Source of the DNA: Confluentibacter flavum
GTDB lineage: Bacteria; Bacteroidota; Bacteroidia; Flavobacteriales; Flavobacteriaceae
Direction of reading: 5' to 3'
DNA length: 64,000 bases
NCBI RefSeq assembly: GCF_002843175.1
Contig: NZ_PJEO01000017.1
Coordinates: 62,001 to 126,000, forward strand
Position numbers and translations under genes: made by a program. Below the pieces are notes generated by a model, which saw only the letters and a program-made list of their open reading frames with translations, searched no databases and had not been told where the DNA came from. Every line of letters starts with the position of its first letter. Position 1 is the first letter of the stretch. Of the stretch, positions 33,668-42,074 are shown one piece after another.

Positions 33668-35128
33668 TTAGCGTTTTAATAGTTGTTTTATTTGATTTTT
33701 TTCTGAAAGATAGACAATAGTCAAAAATACGATTAACAATGGAATTCCAACAAGATAATTTTCTCTAAAGACATAAAATGACAGGAAAGAAAACAAGATA
33801 GAAATAGATAAATACAAGCCGATTTTTTTCAAATCATAAGGAATTGGATAAAATTTTCTTCCAAAATAATAGGATAAAAACATCATCAAACCATAGGCAG
33901 AAAGCGTCGCAATGGCAGAACCTTTATAACTCATAATAGGAATTAACCAAAAATTTAAAGCCAAAGTTACTATGGCTCCAAAGACTGAAATGTAAGCACC
34001 AAACTTAGTACGGTCTGTGATTTTGTACCAAACTGATAAATTGTGATAAATTCCCAAACAGAAATTAGCCAACAAAATAATTGGAACAACCCACATAGCT
34101 TCATAATAGGCCTCACTTCTTATAACTATTGGTTTAATAATATCTGCAAAAACGACAACCGATAATAAAATGATAGACCCAAAAGCCACAAAAAAGTTTA
34201 AGATTTTTGCATAGTTGTTTTGAGGGTTTTCGCTTTTAGAGTGGCTGAAAAAGTAGGGCTCAATACCTAATCTATAAGCTGTGGCAAAAAGTGTCATGAA
34301 CAACGCTAATTTATAGCACGCTGAGTACATTCCGATCTCGGTTTCTGCAATACTTTCTGGCAATAATTTGTCTAATAAAATACGGTCAAAAGTTTCATTA
34401 ATGGAAAACGCAACACCAGCAATCAAAACTGGAATGGCATAACGCATCATTTGTTTCCAAACCACTTTATTGAAAACATACGTCATCTTTAAATAAAATG
34501 ATAATACCATCAACAAAGTGATGCCGCTGGCTATAAGATTGGCAATAAATATATAATTGATTTCAAAATTCTCTTTGTAAATACTTCCAAAAAACGAATG
34601 CTCTTGAGCCAAATCTTTTAATGCTAAAAGAAAAAACAAATTAAGTCCCAAATTGATGGTAACATTCAAAATTTTAATCACCGCATAACGCATTGGTCGT
34701 TGTATAGCTCGTAACCAAGCAAATGGAATAATAACTAAAGCGTCCAACAATAATATCCAAATAACTAAATAGATGTATTCAACTTTAATATCTATGAAAG
34801 CAGCTATTTGATTTTGAAATAGTAATGCTAAGGCAAAAAATCCGAAAGAAGATATTAAAAGTGAAATTGTAGAAGTACCAATTACTTGGCTTTTGGCATT
34901 TTCTTTATTAAAAAAACGAAAAAAAGCCGTTTCCATTCCGTAAGCTAAAATGACATTAAAAATAACAAAGTATGAAAAAATAATATTGACTTTACCATAT
35001 TCGGCAACCGATGAAAGCACCCCTTCAGTTGTATAAAGCGGTACCAACAAAAAGCTAAGCATTCGTGGAAGCACCGTTGCTAAACCATAAATAGCTGTTT
35101 GCTTAAAAAGAGATTTTAATCCGCTCAA
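33668..35128 (-). CDS. Polysaccharide flippase (MATE/Wzx-type, MOP superfamily)
   Basis: A 486-residue integral membrane protein with about 14 helices. The start [32 protein letters not shown] and the [17 protein letters not shown] segment are typical of Wzx/RfbX-like lipid-linked oligosaccharide flippases in the inner membrane. It heads (with or without the preceding lipoprotein) the dut, nucleotidyltransferase and TPR cluster, so it may flip cell-envelope precursors; MurJ-like activity cannot be excluded. Confidence 0.9.
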   Translation of the reverse strand: MSGLKSLFKQTAIYGLATVLPRMLSFLLVPLYTTEGVLSSVAEYGKVNIIFSYFVIFNVILAYGMETAFFRFFNKENAKSQVIGTSTISLLISSFGFFALALLFQNQIAAFIDIKVEYIYLVIWILLLDALVIIPFAWLRAIQRPMRYAVIKILNVTINLGLNLFFLLALKDLAQEHSFFGSIYKENFEINYIFIANLIASGITLLMVLSFYLKMTYVFNKVVWKQMMRYAIPVLIAGVAFSINETFDRILLDKLLPESIAETEIGMYSACYKLALFMTLFATAYRLGIEPYFFSHSKSENPQNNYAKILNFFVAFGSIILLSVVVFADIIKPIVIRSEAYYEAMWVVPIILLANFCLGIYHNLSVWYKITDRTKFGAYISVFGAIVTLALNFWLIPIMSYKGSAIATLSAYGLMMFLSYYFGRKFYPIPYDLKKIGLYLSISILFSFLSFYVFRENYLVGIPLLIVFLTIVYLSEKNQIKQLLKR

Positions 35129-35191
35129 AAGTGAAAGTATTTGTAGCGATAAAAATACAGTATTATAAATCGATTTGCAACGATTGGCTTA

Positions 35192-35698
35192 TTAGTTATT
35201 ATTTGGTGTGATTGGGTGGTTAATCGCTTCTTTTTTGATGATGTTTTTAATTTTGAAATACTTAATAATCCCGTCTTCTTGGTAACTCACAATACATTCA
35301 TTATCCTTTAGTTCAAATGGTATTTTTTCTGGAATCTTTGGGACCTTATTGCCATATTCGGCATACGGGGCATTGCTCATAATAATATCTTGTTTTCGAT
35401 TTGATTTAATTTTAAAACGGCCAACAGCCATTGACGCGGTTTCTAATTCAAGCTTTGTTTTTTTGCCTTGAAAATAGATGCTATCCAATGTTATATTATT
35501 TGGAATTGAAACAATGTTTATAAAAATATTCACTCCTGATGACCCTTCATTTATTCCAGAATTCCATGCTTGATAATATACGTCGCCAATTTTAAAAGGT
35601 GTTTCTTTTTGAAGTTTTTGTGCACTTGAACATTGAGAAAAGGTTACCATAAAGAGGGTCATTAATAGTAAAGCCGCTAATTTTTTTAATGTTTTCAT
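35192..35698 (-). CDS. Lipoprotein of unknown function
   Basis: A 168-residue lipoprotein from the ATG at 35698 (MKTLKKLAALLLMTLF, lipobox FSQC, C23). An earlier in-frame ATG at 35755 would place coding sequence inside the terminator at 35747-35771 and puts 19 extra residues before the signal peptide, so I reject it. The mature part is beta-rich (GDVYYQAWNSGINEGSSGVNIFI, LDSIYFQGKKTKLELE) and lacks a known motif. It lies 63 bp before the flippase on the same strand. Confidence 0.8.
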   Translation of the reverse strand: MKTLKKLAALLLMTLFMVTFSQCSSAQKLQKETPFKIGDVYYQAWNSGINEGSSGVNIFINIVSIPNNITLDSIYFQGKKTKLELETASMAVGRFKIKSNRKQDIIMSNAPYAEYGNKVPKIPEKIPFELKDNECIVSYQEDGIIKYFKIKNIIKKEAINHPITPNNN

Positions 35699-35741
35699 AT
35701 GTGTTGAATTATTAAAGATATCCGTTTCAAAAGTAATGCCA

Positions 35742-35771
35742 TAAAAAAACCTCACTTAAAAAGTGAGGTTT
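35742..35771 (-). terminator. Intrinsic terminator of the atp operon
   Basis: AAACCTCACT (35747-35756) pairs with AGTGAGGTTT (35762-35771), 10 bp, loop TAAAA. On the minus strand the stem runs into a seven-T stretch. It is the first strong terminator after atpG. Confidence 0.85.
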
Positions 35772-35782
35772 GATATTTTGGT

Positions 35783-35810
35783 GAGATACTGAAACAAGTT
35801 CAGTATGACA
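35783..35810. repeat. Palindromic repeat, GAGAT...ATGACA family
   Basis: ATACTGAA (35786-35793) pairs with TTCAGTAT (35799-35806), loop ACAAG, flanked by GAG and GACA as in the copy at 28610-28637. The stems differ by matched base changes, which suggests selection for pairing. Confidence 0.7.
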
Positions 35811-35821
35811 ATTATTAATTT

Positions 35822-35936
35822 AAAGCTTCAGCCTTTTTTAAAATTTGACATCGCAAAAGCTCTGTCTAATTGTTTAAAGCTTCCTTCTTTTTAAAATTTG
35901 ACTCCGCAAAAGCTCCGTCTAATTGTTTAAAGCTTC
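35822..35936. repeat. Tandem repeat of the atpG 3' end (54 and 53 bp units)
   Basis: Two units (35822-35875 and 35876-35928) are near-identical; the third copy's beginning (from 35929) is the actual C-terminal coding end of atpG. Each unit begins AAAGCTTC and contains GCAAAAGCT and TCTAATTGTTT. They look like slippage duplications of the last codons of the gene plus the sequence beyond the stop. Confidence 0.85.
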
Positions 35937-36779
35937 CGCTCCACCAACAATTTCTAAAATCTCGTTAGTAATTGCGGCTTGACGTGCTTTGTTGTATGTT
36001 AATTTCAATTGATTCCTTAATTCTGTTGCATTATCTGTTGCTTTATGCATTGCGGTCATACGAGCGCCGTGTTCGCTTGCAAAAGAATCTCTAACCCCTT
36101 TATACAATTGTGTTTTTAAAGACTTTGGAATTAATTGCTCAACGATTTCCACTTTTGAAGGTTCAAAAATATAATCAGAATTATTACTAGCGCTTCCTTC
36201 AACAGGAACAATAGGTAAAAATTGTTCTGTTGTTACTATTTGTGTTGCGGCATTTTTAAACTTATTGTAAACGATATCAATTTTATCAAACTCGCCAGCA
36301 ACAAATTTATCCATTAACATTTGAGCAATTTCTGCGACATTGTCAAAAGTTAAATCATCAAAAACACGACTCTCGTTAGCAATAACTTTATTTGTTTTCT
36401 TGAATGCATCATTAGCTTTTTTACCAATTGCTATATAAGACACATTTTGGTTGGCATAGGTTAATTTTGTTAATCTATTAACCTCTTTTATAATATTGGA
36501 ATTAAAAGCCCCACACAAGCCTCTATTAGACGTGATTGCAACGATTAAAACCTTTTTTACCTCTCGCTGCGTAGAAAATTTACTTCCAGAATCTTCATCT
36601 AAAGTTGCACTTAAACTTTGTAAAAGTTCGGTTAACTTATCTGCATAAGGACGCATTGCCGTAATAGCATCTTGCGCCTTTTTTAACTTTGCAGCCGATA
36701 CCATTTTCATGGCACTGGTAATCTGCATGGTTGAAGACACCGATGTTATTCTGTTACGTATTTCTTTTAGATTCGCCAT
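35919..36779 (-). CDS. atpG: F-type ATP synthase subunit gamma
   Basis: A 286-residue central rotor shaft. The N-terminal LKEIRNRITSVSSTMQITSAMKMVSAAKLKKAQ and C-terminal RMTAMHKATDNATELRNQLKLTYNKARQAAITNEILEIVGGAEAL coiled coils are the family hallmarks. Last gene of the operon. The 3' end has been duplicated in tandem beyond the stop. Confidence 0.96.
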   Translation of the reverse strand: MANLKEIRNRITSVSSTMQITSAMKMVSAAKLKKAQDAITAMRPYADKLTELLQSLSATLDEDSGSKFSTQREVKKVLIVAITSNRGLCGAFNSNIIKEVNRLTKLTYANQNVSYIAIGKKANDAFKKTNKVIANESRVFDDLTFDNVAEIAQMLMDKFVAGEFDKIDIVYNKFKNAATQIVTTEQFLPIVPVEGSASNNSDYIFEPSKVEIVEQLIPKSLKTQLYKGVRDSFASEHGARMTAMHKATDNATELRNQLKLTYNKARQAAITNEILEIVGGAEALNN

Positions 36780-36781
36780 TT

Positions 36782-36873
36782 TCCTCTCCTAACCTCTCCA
36801 AAAGGAGAGGGATTGATTAGTTAATAAAATTAATATTCGTTCCTATTTCTCCCCTTTGGGGAGATTAAGAGGG
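36782..36873. repeat. Composite palindromic repeat between atpG and atpA
   Basis: Two hairpins: CCTCTCC (36793-36799) with GGAGAGG (36804-36810), and TCTCCCC (36848-36854) with GGGGAGA (36858-36864), with partly complementary outer flanks. It shares the CCTAACC plus stem layout with the element at 19485-19518. It fills most of the 96-bp gap inside the operon. Confidence 0.65.
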
Positions 36874-36875
36874 GA

Positions 36876-38456
36876 TTACGCTCTATATTTACTAGATAAA
36901 TCCTTTGCTACAGCTGTTAATGTATCTGTAACCTCATCGGTTAATTTACCTGCTTTTAAATCGGCTAATACATTGCTGTGTTTCGCTCTTAAGAATTCTA
37001 AATAATCTATTTCAAATTCTTTTACTTTTTCAACAGGTACATCTCTTAACAAGTTTTTAGATCCTGCATAGATGATAGCTACTTGATCTTCTACTTTAAA
37101 TGGATCGTTCTGAGCTTGTTTTAAAATCTCCACATTACGTTTGCCTTTCTCAATAACGTTTAACGTAACGGCATCTAAATCTGATCCAAACTTAGCAAAC
37201 GCTTCTAGTTCGCGATATTGCGCTTGATCTAATTTTAAAGTACCAGCTACTTTTTTCATGGATTTAATCTGTGCGTTACCACCCACACGAGATACCGAAA
37301 TACCCACGTTAATTGCTGGACGTACACCAGAGTTAAATAAATCCCCATCCAAGAAAATCTGTCCATCTGTAATCGAAATTACGTTTGTTGGGATATATGC
37401 CGAAACGTCTCCTGCTTGTGTTTCAATAATTGGCAATGCCGTTAATGAACCACCTCCTTTGACGATAGGTTTTAAGTTATCCGGTAAGTCATTCATATTC
37501 TTAGCGATATCATCATTATTGATGATTTTTGCAGCACGCTCCAATAAACGAGAGTGTAAATAGAAAACATCTCCAGGATACGCCTCACGTCCTGGTGGAC
37601 GACGTAATAATAAGGATACCTCACGGTAAGCTACGGCTTGTTTCGATAAATCATCATAGATGATTAAAGCTGGACGACCTGTATCTCTAAAATATTCACC
37701 GATAGATGCTCCTGAAAATGGCGCATATACTTGCATCGCTGCAGGATCTGAAGCATTAGCAGCTACAATAGTTGTATATGCCAAAGCACCTTTTTCTTCT
37801 AATGTTTTTGCAATTAAAGCTACTGTTGAGGCTTTTTGTCCAACAGCAACATAGATACAATATACAGGATTTCCTGCATCATAAAATTCTTTTTGATTTA
37901 AGATGGTATCTATACAAACCGCTGTTTTACCCGTTTGACGGTCGCCAATAACCAACTCACGTTGTCCACGACCAACAGGGATCATCGCATCGATAGATTT
38001 AATACCAGTTTGCAATGGTTCAGTTACTGGTTCACGGAAAATAACTCCAGGTGCTTTACGCTCTAAAGGCATTTCATAAGTTTTGCCAGAAATAGGACCT
38101 TTCCCATCGATTGGATTACCTAAGGTATCTACAACACGTCCAACAATACCTTCCCCAACTTTAATAGAAGCAATACGAGATGTACGTTTTACTATAGACC
38201 CTTCTTTAATACCTATTGAAGGTCCTAATAATACAATACCAACATTATCTTCTTCAAGATTTAGTACAATACCTTCTAAGCCGCCTTCAAATTCAACTAA
38301 CTCTCCATATTGAGCATTAGCCAATCCGTAAGCACGTACAATACCATCACCTACGGTTAATACAGTTCCTACTTCATCTAATGAAGCACTTGCTTCAAAA
38401 CCTGATAGTTGCTTTTTTAAGATTGCTGATATTTCAGCTGGTTTTACTTCTGCCAT
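36876..38456 (-). CDS. atpA: F-type ATP synthase subunit alpha
   Basis: A 526-residue regulatory nucleotide-binding subunit of F1. Walker A is GDRQTGKTA, followed by [12 protein letters not shown]; the [35 protein letters not shown] block is intact. The catalytic partner beta (atpD) and epsilon (atpC) are not in the window; in Bacteroidetes they are normally in a separate locus. Confidence 0.97.
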   Translation of the reverse strand: MAEVKPAEISAILKKQLSGFEASASLDEVGTVLTVGDGIVRAYGLANAQYGELVEFEGGLEGIVLNLEEDNVGIVLLGPSIGIKEGSIVKRTSRIASIKVGEGIVGRVVDTLGNPIDGKGPISGKTYEMPLERKAPGVIFREPVTEPLQTGIKSIDAMIPVGRGQRELVIGDRQTGKTAVCIDTILNQKEFYDAGNPVYCIYVAVGQKASTVALIAKTLEEKGALAYTTIVAANASDPAAMQVYAPFSGASIGEYFRDTGRPALIIYDDLSKQAVAYREVSLLLRRPPGREAYPGDVFYLHSRLLERAAKIINNDDIAKNMNDLPDNLKPIVKGGGSLTALPIIETQAGDVSAYIPTNVISITDGQIFLDGDLFNSGVRPAINVGISVSRVGGNAQIKSMKKVAGTLKLDQAQYRELEAFAKFGSDLDAVTLNVIEKGKRNVEILKQAQNDPFKVEDQVAIIYAGSKNLLRDVPVEKVKEFEIDYLEFLRAKHSNVLADLKAGKLTDEVTDTLTAVAKDLSSKYRA

Positions 38457-38514
38457 CTTTTTTAGTATTTAGATCTTAGACGCTAGATGTTAGACATCTT
38501 CGTTTAACCCTTTT

Positions 38515-39051
38515 TTAATTTAATATAAACTCTCTTTTTAATTTACTTAGTTGATTTGTAATACTCGCATTATACTGAATATCACCTATACGCAAAATAA
38601 ACCCACCAATAATGCTTTCATCGATTACGTTTTCAACCTCAATATCTTTCCCTGTTAGCTCTTTAGCTTTTGCTAACACTTTCTTTTTTAAATCATCTGT
38701 TAAAGCAACCGCAGTAGTTACTGTAGCTAGTTCTATACCTTTAGATTCATCAAATAACTGATTGTATTTTTGTGCAACATCACTTAAAATATCAATCCTG
38801 TTATTACTTATTAAAGTATCTATTAAGTTTAATATAGACTTACTGGAATTTTTAAAAACCTCTAATAAAATAGATTTTTTTATGGATGAACTTACCACAG
38901 GACTTTTAAACACATCGCTTAAATCTTTACTTTGTGAAATAGTTTTGGCAATAAGTTTCATCTCAGCATTTACAACATCAGCTGTTTTTTCATCTGAAGC
39001 TAAACTTAAAACTGCTTTTGCATAACGTATTGCTGCTCTTGCTCCTGCCAT
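38515..39051 (-). CDS. atpH: F-type ATP synthase subunit delta
   Basis: A 178-residue stator subunit (OSCP homologue) joining F1 to the b stalk. ARAAIRYAKAVLSLA starts the N-terminal helical bundle, and the C-terminal VIDESIIGGFILRIGDIQYNASITNQLSKLKREF is the conserved tail. It lies 5 bp after atpF. Confidence 0.95.
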   Translation of the reverse strand: MAGARAAIRYAKAVLSLASDEKTADVVNAEMKLIAKTISQSKDLSDVFKSPVVSSSIKKSILLEVFKNSSKSILNLIDTLISNNRIDILSDVAQKYNQLFDESKGIELATVTTAVALTDDLKKKVLAKAKELTGKDIEVENVIDESIIGGFILRIGDIQYNASITNQLSKLKREFILN

Positions 39052-39056
39052 GATTC

Positions 39057-39548
39057 TTAATTAAATTTTGTTTCACCCAACATCGACTCAACCAATTTTA
39101 GTTGTTTATCGTTACTAGATAATTCTGCACGCATTACTTTCTCAGCAATTTCTATAGATAAGTTAGCCACCTGAGATTTCAACTCAGCAATAGCAGCTTT
39201 CTTTTCGCTTTCAATAGCTGCTTGAGCTTGTTCTATTATTTTATTAGCTTGATCTTGAGCTTCGCCTTTGGCGTCTTCAATCATTTTCACTTTTATGTCT
39301 CTAGCCTCTTTAAACATGGATTCTCTTTCCAATCTTGCCTCTTGCAATAACTTTTGGTTATCTGCTTGAAGATTTTGCATTTCTAATTTTGCTTTTTCAG
39401 CAGATTTTAATGCATTATTAATAGATTCCTCTCTGCTTTTAACAGCTACCAAAATGGGCTTCCAAGCAAACTTTTTTAATAAGAAAAAGAATATTACGAA
39501 TATTATCGTAGTCCAAAAAATCAAACTTTCTGGTGCAGTAAAGTTCAT
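39057..39548 (-). CDS. atpF: F-type ATP synthase subunit b
   Basis: A 163-residue stator stalk: one membrane helix (about 8-26, LIFWTTIIFVIFFFLLKKF), then a long charged coiled coil (about 35-150). Family length and composition are normal. It follows atpE after an 80-bp gap holding a strong hairpin. Confidence 0.95.
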   Translation of the reverse strand: MNFTAPESLIFWTTIIFVIFFFLLKKFAWKPILVAVKSREESINNALKSAEKAKLEMQNLQADNQKLLQEARLERESMFKEARDIKVKMIEDAKGEAQDQANKIIEQAQAAIESEKKAAIAELKSQVANLSIEIAEKVMRAELSSNDKQLKLVESMLGETKFN

Positions 39549-39578
39549 ATCTAATTTATTTAATTATTTTTATTTAAA

Positions 39579-39609
39579 GTTTTCCCAAAACCAACCGTTT
39601 TGGGAAAAC
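39579..39609. other. Strong hairpin between atpE and atpF
   Basis: GTTTTCCCAAAAC (39579-39591) pairs perfectly with GTTTTGGGAAAAC (39597-39609) around a 5-nt loop. No real T-run follows on the coding strand, so it is more likely an mRNA 3' stabiliser or processing site than a full terminator, which could raise the level of subunit c. Confidence 0.75.
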
Positions 39610-39628
39610 TTAGTCTCTATTTCAAAAA

Positions 39629-39847
<219 letters not shown>

Positions 39848-39867
39848 TTAATAATTAAAAACTCAAA

Positions 39868-40944
39868 TTAATGATGGTCATGCTCTGCTACGGCCTGACC
39901 AATAAATAATGCTGACAACAATGTAAATACATATGCTTGTAAAGCAGCAACTAACATCTCTAATATACTCATAAATAAAACGAATGCTCCAGAAACTGGT
40001 GCAATAAAAACGCTTTTAAATATAAAAATAAGAGAAATTAAACTCAGAATAATAATATGACCCGCAGTAATGTTCGCAAATAAACGTATCATTAATGCAA
40101 ATGGCTTGGTGAAAATTCCAATAATTTCAATTGGAACCATGATAGGATATAATGCTTTTGGTACTGGTGGCGTTAAAATATGCTTCCAGTAATCTTTATT
40201 TCCATTAAAAGACGTAATGAAAAATGTGATAAAAGACAAAACAAATGTAAAAAAAATATTTCCTGTTAAGTTTGAACTGAATGGAAAAAATGGTATTAAC
40301 CCAATTAAGTTGTTAATCCATATAAAGAAAAATATGGTTAATAAATAAGGCATATATTTGGCATATTTTTTCTCTCCAATATTTGGAATAGCAATATCGT
40401 CTCTCACAAAAGTGACTAACGGCTCCATAAAGCCAGCTAACCCTTTGGGTGCTTGTTTATTATTCTTATAAGAACGAGCAACTGCTGTAAATAATAAAAA
40501 TAATATTAGAGCAGACATTAACATTGAAAACACTAATTTTGTTATAGAGAAATCTAAAGGTCGTGCTTCAAAGTTGAATGCTCCTTTATCCTCTTCACTA
40601 AGTGTTTCGTATTTATCTGCATAATAAATAACTTCGTTATGTCTAACAAATTCTTGACCGTTAACTTCTACAACGTGCTCACCAGAATTATCATGATGAA
40701 ATTTTGAAGATGAAAAAACAGTTAATCCGTTCTCTGTCCATAAAATTACTGGAAGATATAAAGAGATGGGGTGACCGTGCCAATCTGCAATATGAAATTC
40801 GTGAGAATCGCCAATGTGATCGTTAATTAATTCGCTTGCGTTGAATTCTTTATTTTCACCACCATCTGATGCTATTGCAAAAAACGGAAGCATAACAAAA
40901 ATTAATATTGCGATTAATTTGATAGATTTTTTTGCTATCACCAT
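39868..40944 (-). CDS. atpB: F-type ATP synthase subunit a with N-terminal periplasmic extension
   Basis: A 358-residue inner-membrane subunit forming the ion half-channels. The essential arginine is in LMIRLFANITAGHI. It is about 100 residues longer than the E. coli protein: a signal-peptide-like helix (about 8-25) is followed by a hydrophilic domain (about 26-135, including HIGDSHEFHIADWHGHPISL) before the usual membrane helices. I recall such extensions in this phylum; their role is unknown. The tail AEHDHH is histidine rich. Confidence 0.94.
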   Translation of the reverse strand: MVIAKKSIKLIAILIFVMLPFFAIASDGGENKEFNASELINDHIGDSHEFHIADWHGHPISLYLPVILWTENGLTVFSSSKFHHDNSGEHVVEVNGQEFVRHNEVIYYADKYETLSEEDKGAFNFEARPLDFSITKLVFSMLMSALILFLLFTAVARSYKNNKQAPKGLAGFMEPLVTFVRDDIAIPNIGEKKYAKYMPYLLTIFFFIWINNLIGLIPFFPFSSNLTGNIFFTFVLSFITFFITSFNGNKDYWKHILTPPVPKALYPIMVPIEIIGIFTKPFALMIRLFANITAGHIIILSLISLIFIFKSVFIAPVSGAFVLFMSILEMLVAALQAYVFTLLSALFIGQAVAEHDHH

Positions 40945-40984
40945 ACCTTTTTTAATAAAAATTTATCGTCTTAAAATTTCGGTG

Positions 40985-41014
40985 CAAATGTACAGTTTTA
41001 ATTAATATTTTAAA
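40985..41014 (-). promoter_or_regulatory. Internal promoter before atpB
   Basis: TACATTTG on the minus strand (40985-40992) fits TAnnTTTG. A weak TTT element lies about 20 nt upstream. It is in the 126-bp gap between the DUF6168 gene and atpB, giving atpBEFHAG a start of its own. Confidence 0.55.
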
Positions 41015-41070
41015 GTTTTTACCATAAAAAAAGTTTGGTGTTTAAAAATACTCATCTTTAGATAAAAAAA

Positions 41071-41457
41071 CTATTTGTGGTTAAGCATTTTCACAGTAAA
41101 TACTGTTTCTAATAACAAGTATAAAAAATAAGGAATAAAAAAAGTAATAATATCGTTTAAAACCGATTTTTCCTTATTAAGAATGAGAGGCAAGAGAAAT
41201 ATAATGGCTGCTATCATCTTTAATATACTACAAGCCATAAATGCAAAACCAGTTTTATCTGAAAAAGTTTTTTGAACAAAAACAATAAAAAGGTAAATAA
41301 ATAAAGTTGCAGAAAAATGAAAAACATAAATACTCCAAGTACTAAAGAAGAAAGTTTTTGTCTGTTTTAAATGCTCTACAGCAAAATATTGAAGGGTAAA
41401 TAAAAGAAGGGTAAAAGTTATTAAAACAACTAAGAAAGGTTTTAAATTTTTATTCAT
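41071..41457 (-). CDS. DUF6168 membrane protein of the ATP synthase locus
   Basis: A 128-residue protein with four predicted membrane helices (about 8-26, 40-62, 70-92, 103-124), mostly hydrophobic, ending in KMLNHK. I assign it to DUF6168 by size and position between atpZ/atpI and atpB. AtpI of other bacteria, a c-ring assembly/ion channel protein, has the same place and topology, so a similar role is plausible. It overlaps the atpZ stop by 4 bp. Confidence 0.7.
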   Translation of the reverse strand: MNKNLKPFLVVLITFTLLLFTLQYFAVEHLKQTKTFFFSTWSIYVFHFSATLFIYLFIVFVQKTFSDKTGFAFMACSILKMIAAIIFLLPLILNKEKSVLNDIITFFIPYFLYLLLETVFTVKMLNHK

Positions 41458-41684
41458 TTATTCATATTTGTTACTTGCTTAATCACAAAATACATTGCAA
41501 GCGCAACACCTAACAGTGAAAAAATCAAAGTGTAAGCACTAAAGTTGTTAGGAAATTTTCCATCAAGCCAAACTCCAAAGAAAGCAAAAAGACATATAAT
41601 TGCAATCATTTGAAATGCAATGCCGGAAAATTTAACATAATTATTAAGCTGTTTTCCCGGTTTCTTGTTGTCGTTGTTGCTCAC
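41454..41684 (-). CDS. AtpZ/AtpI-type ATP synthase accessory protein
   Basis: A 76-residue protein with two membrane helices (about 17-39 and 46-68). The motif LNNYVKFSGIAFQMIAIICLFAFFGVWLDGKF is the AtpZ pattern, including the G-x-W-L-D-x-K turn. In other bacteria AtpZ/AtpI help c-ring assembly and Mg2+ uptake. It overlaps the bactofilin gene by 41 bp. Confidence 0.85.
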   Translation of the reverse strand: MSNNDNKKPGKQLNNYVKFSGIAFQMIAIICLFAFFGVWLDGKFPNNFSAYTLIFSLLGVALAMYFVIKQVTNMNK

Positions 41685-42033
41685 TTTTATTCATTTCTTT
41701 TACGGTGCCTTTCATGATACACGTTACATTAAAAGCGGCTCCTGGCTCTACAGCCAATTTACCTGCAACAACTTCGCCTTCTATATGTGCCGATGCTTTT
41801 AAAGTTAATGTGCCTGAAAGTGCTAACTTACCCGAAAATTTACCTTCAAAATAAGCATCTGTGCCTTGCAGTGTCCCTTTAATGACACCCGATTTACCAA
41901 CAACAACTTTTCCCGTTGTTTTTATATTGCCTTCAATGGTGCCGTCTATTCTAAAATCGCCCTCACTATTAAAATCGCCCACAATTTTTGTGCCTAGCGA
42001 AATAATGTTTTGATTTGATGTGTTTTCTACCAT
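41644..42033 (-). CDS. Bactofilin (polymer-forming cytoskeletal protein)
   Basis: A 129-residue DUF583 protein from the ATG at 42033 (MVENTSNQN); an in-frame ATG at 42063 would add ten atypical residues. The core (about 15-110) is a regular right-handed beta-helix with repeats such as FRIDGTIEGNIKTTGKVVVG and VIKGTLQGTDAYFEGKFSG. Bactofilins polymerise without nucleotides and position envelope machines. It lies between sprE and the atp genes. Confidence 0.92.
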   Translation of the reverse strand: MVENTSNQNIISLGTKIVGDFNSEGDFRIDGTIEGNIKTTGKVVVGKSGVIKGTLQGTDAYFEGKFSGKLALSGTLTLKASAHIEGEVVAGKLAVEPGAAFNVTCIMKGTVKEMNKSEQQRQQETGKTA

Positions 42034-42074
42034 TTGTCTTTCTTTTTTATTATCAGAGAACATACTATTATTAT

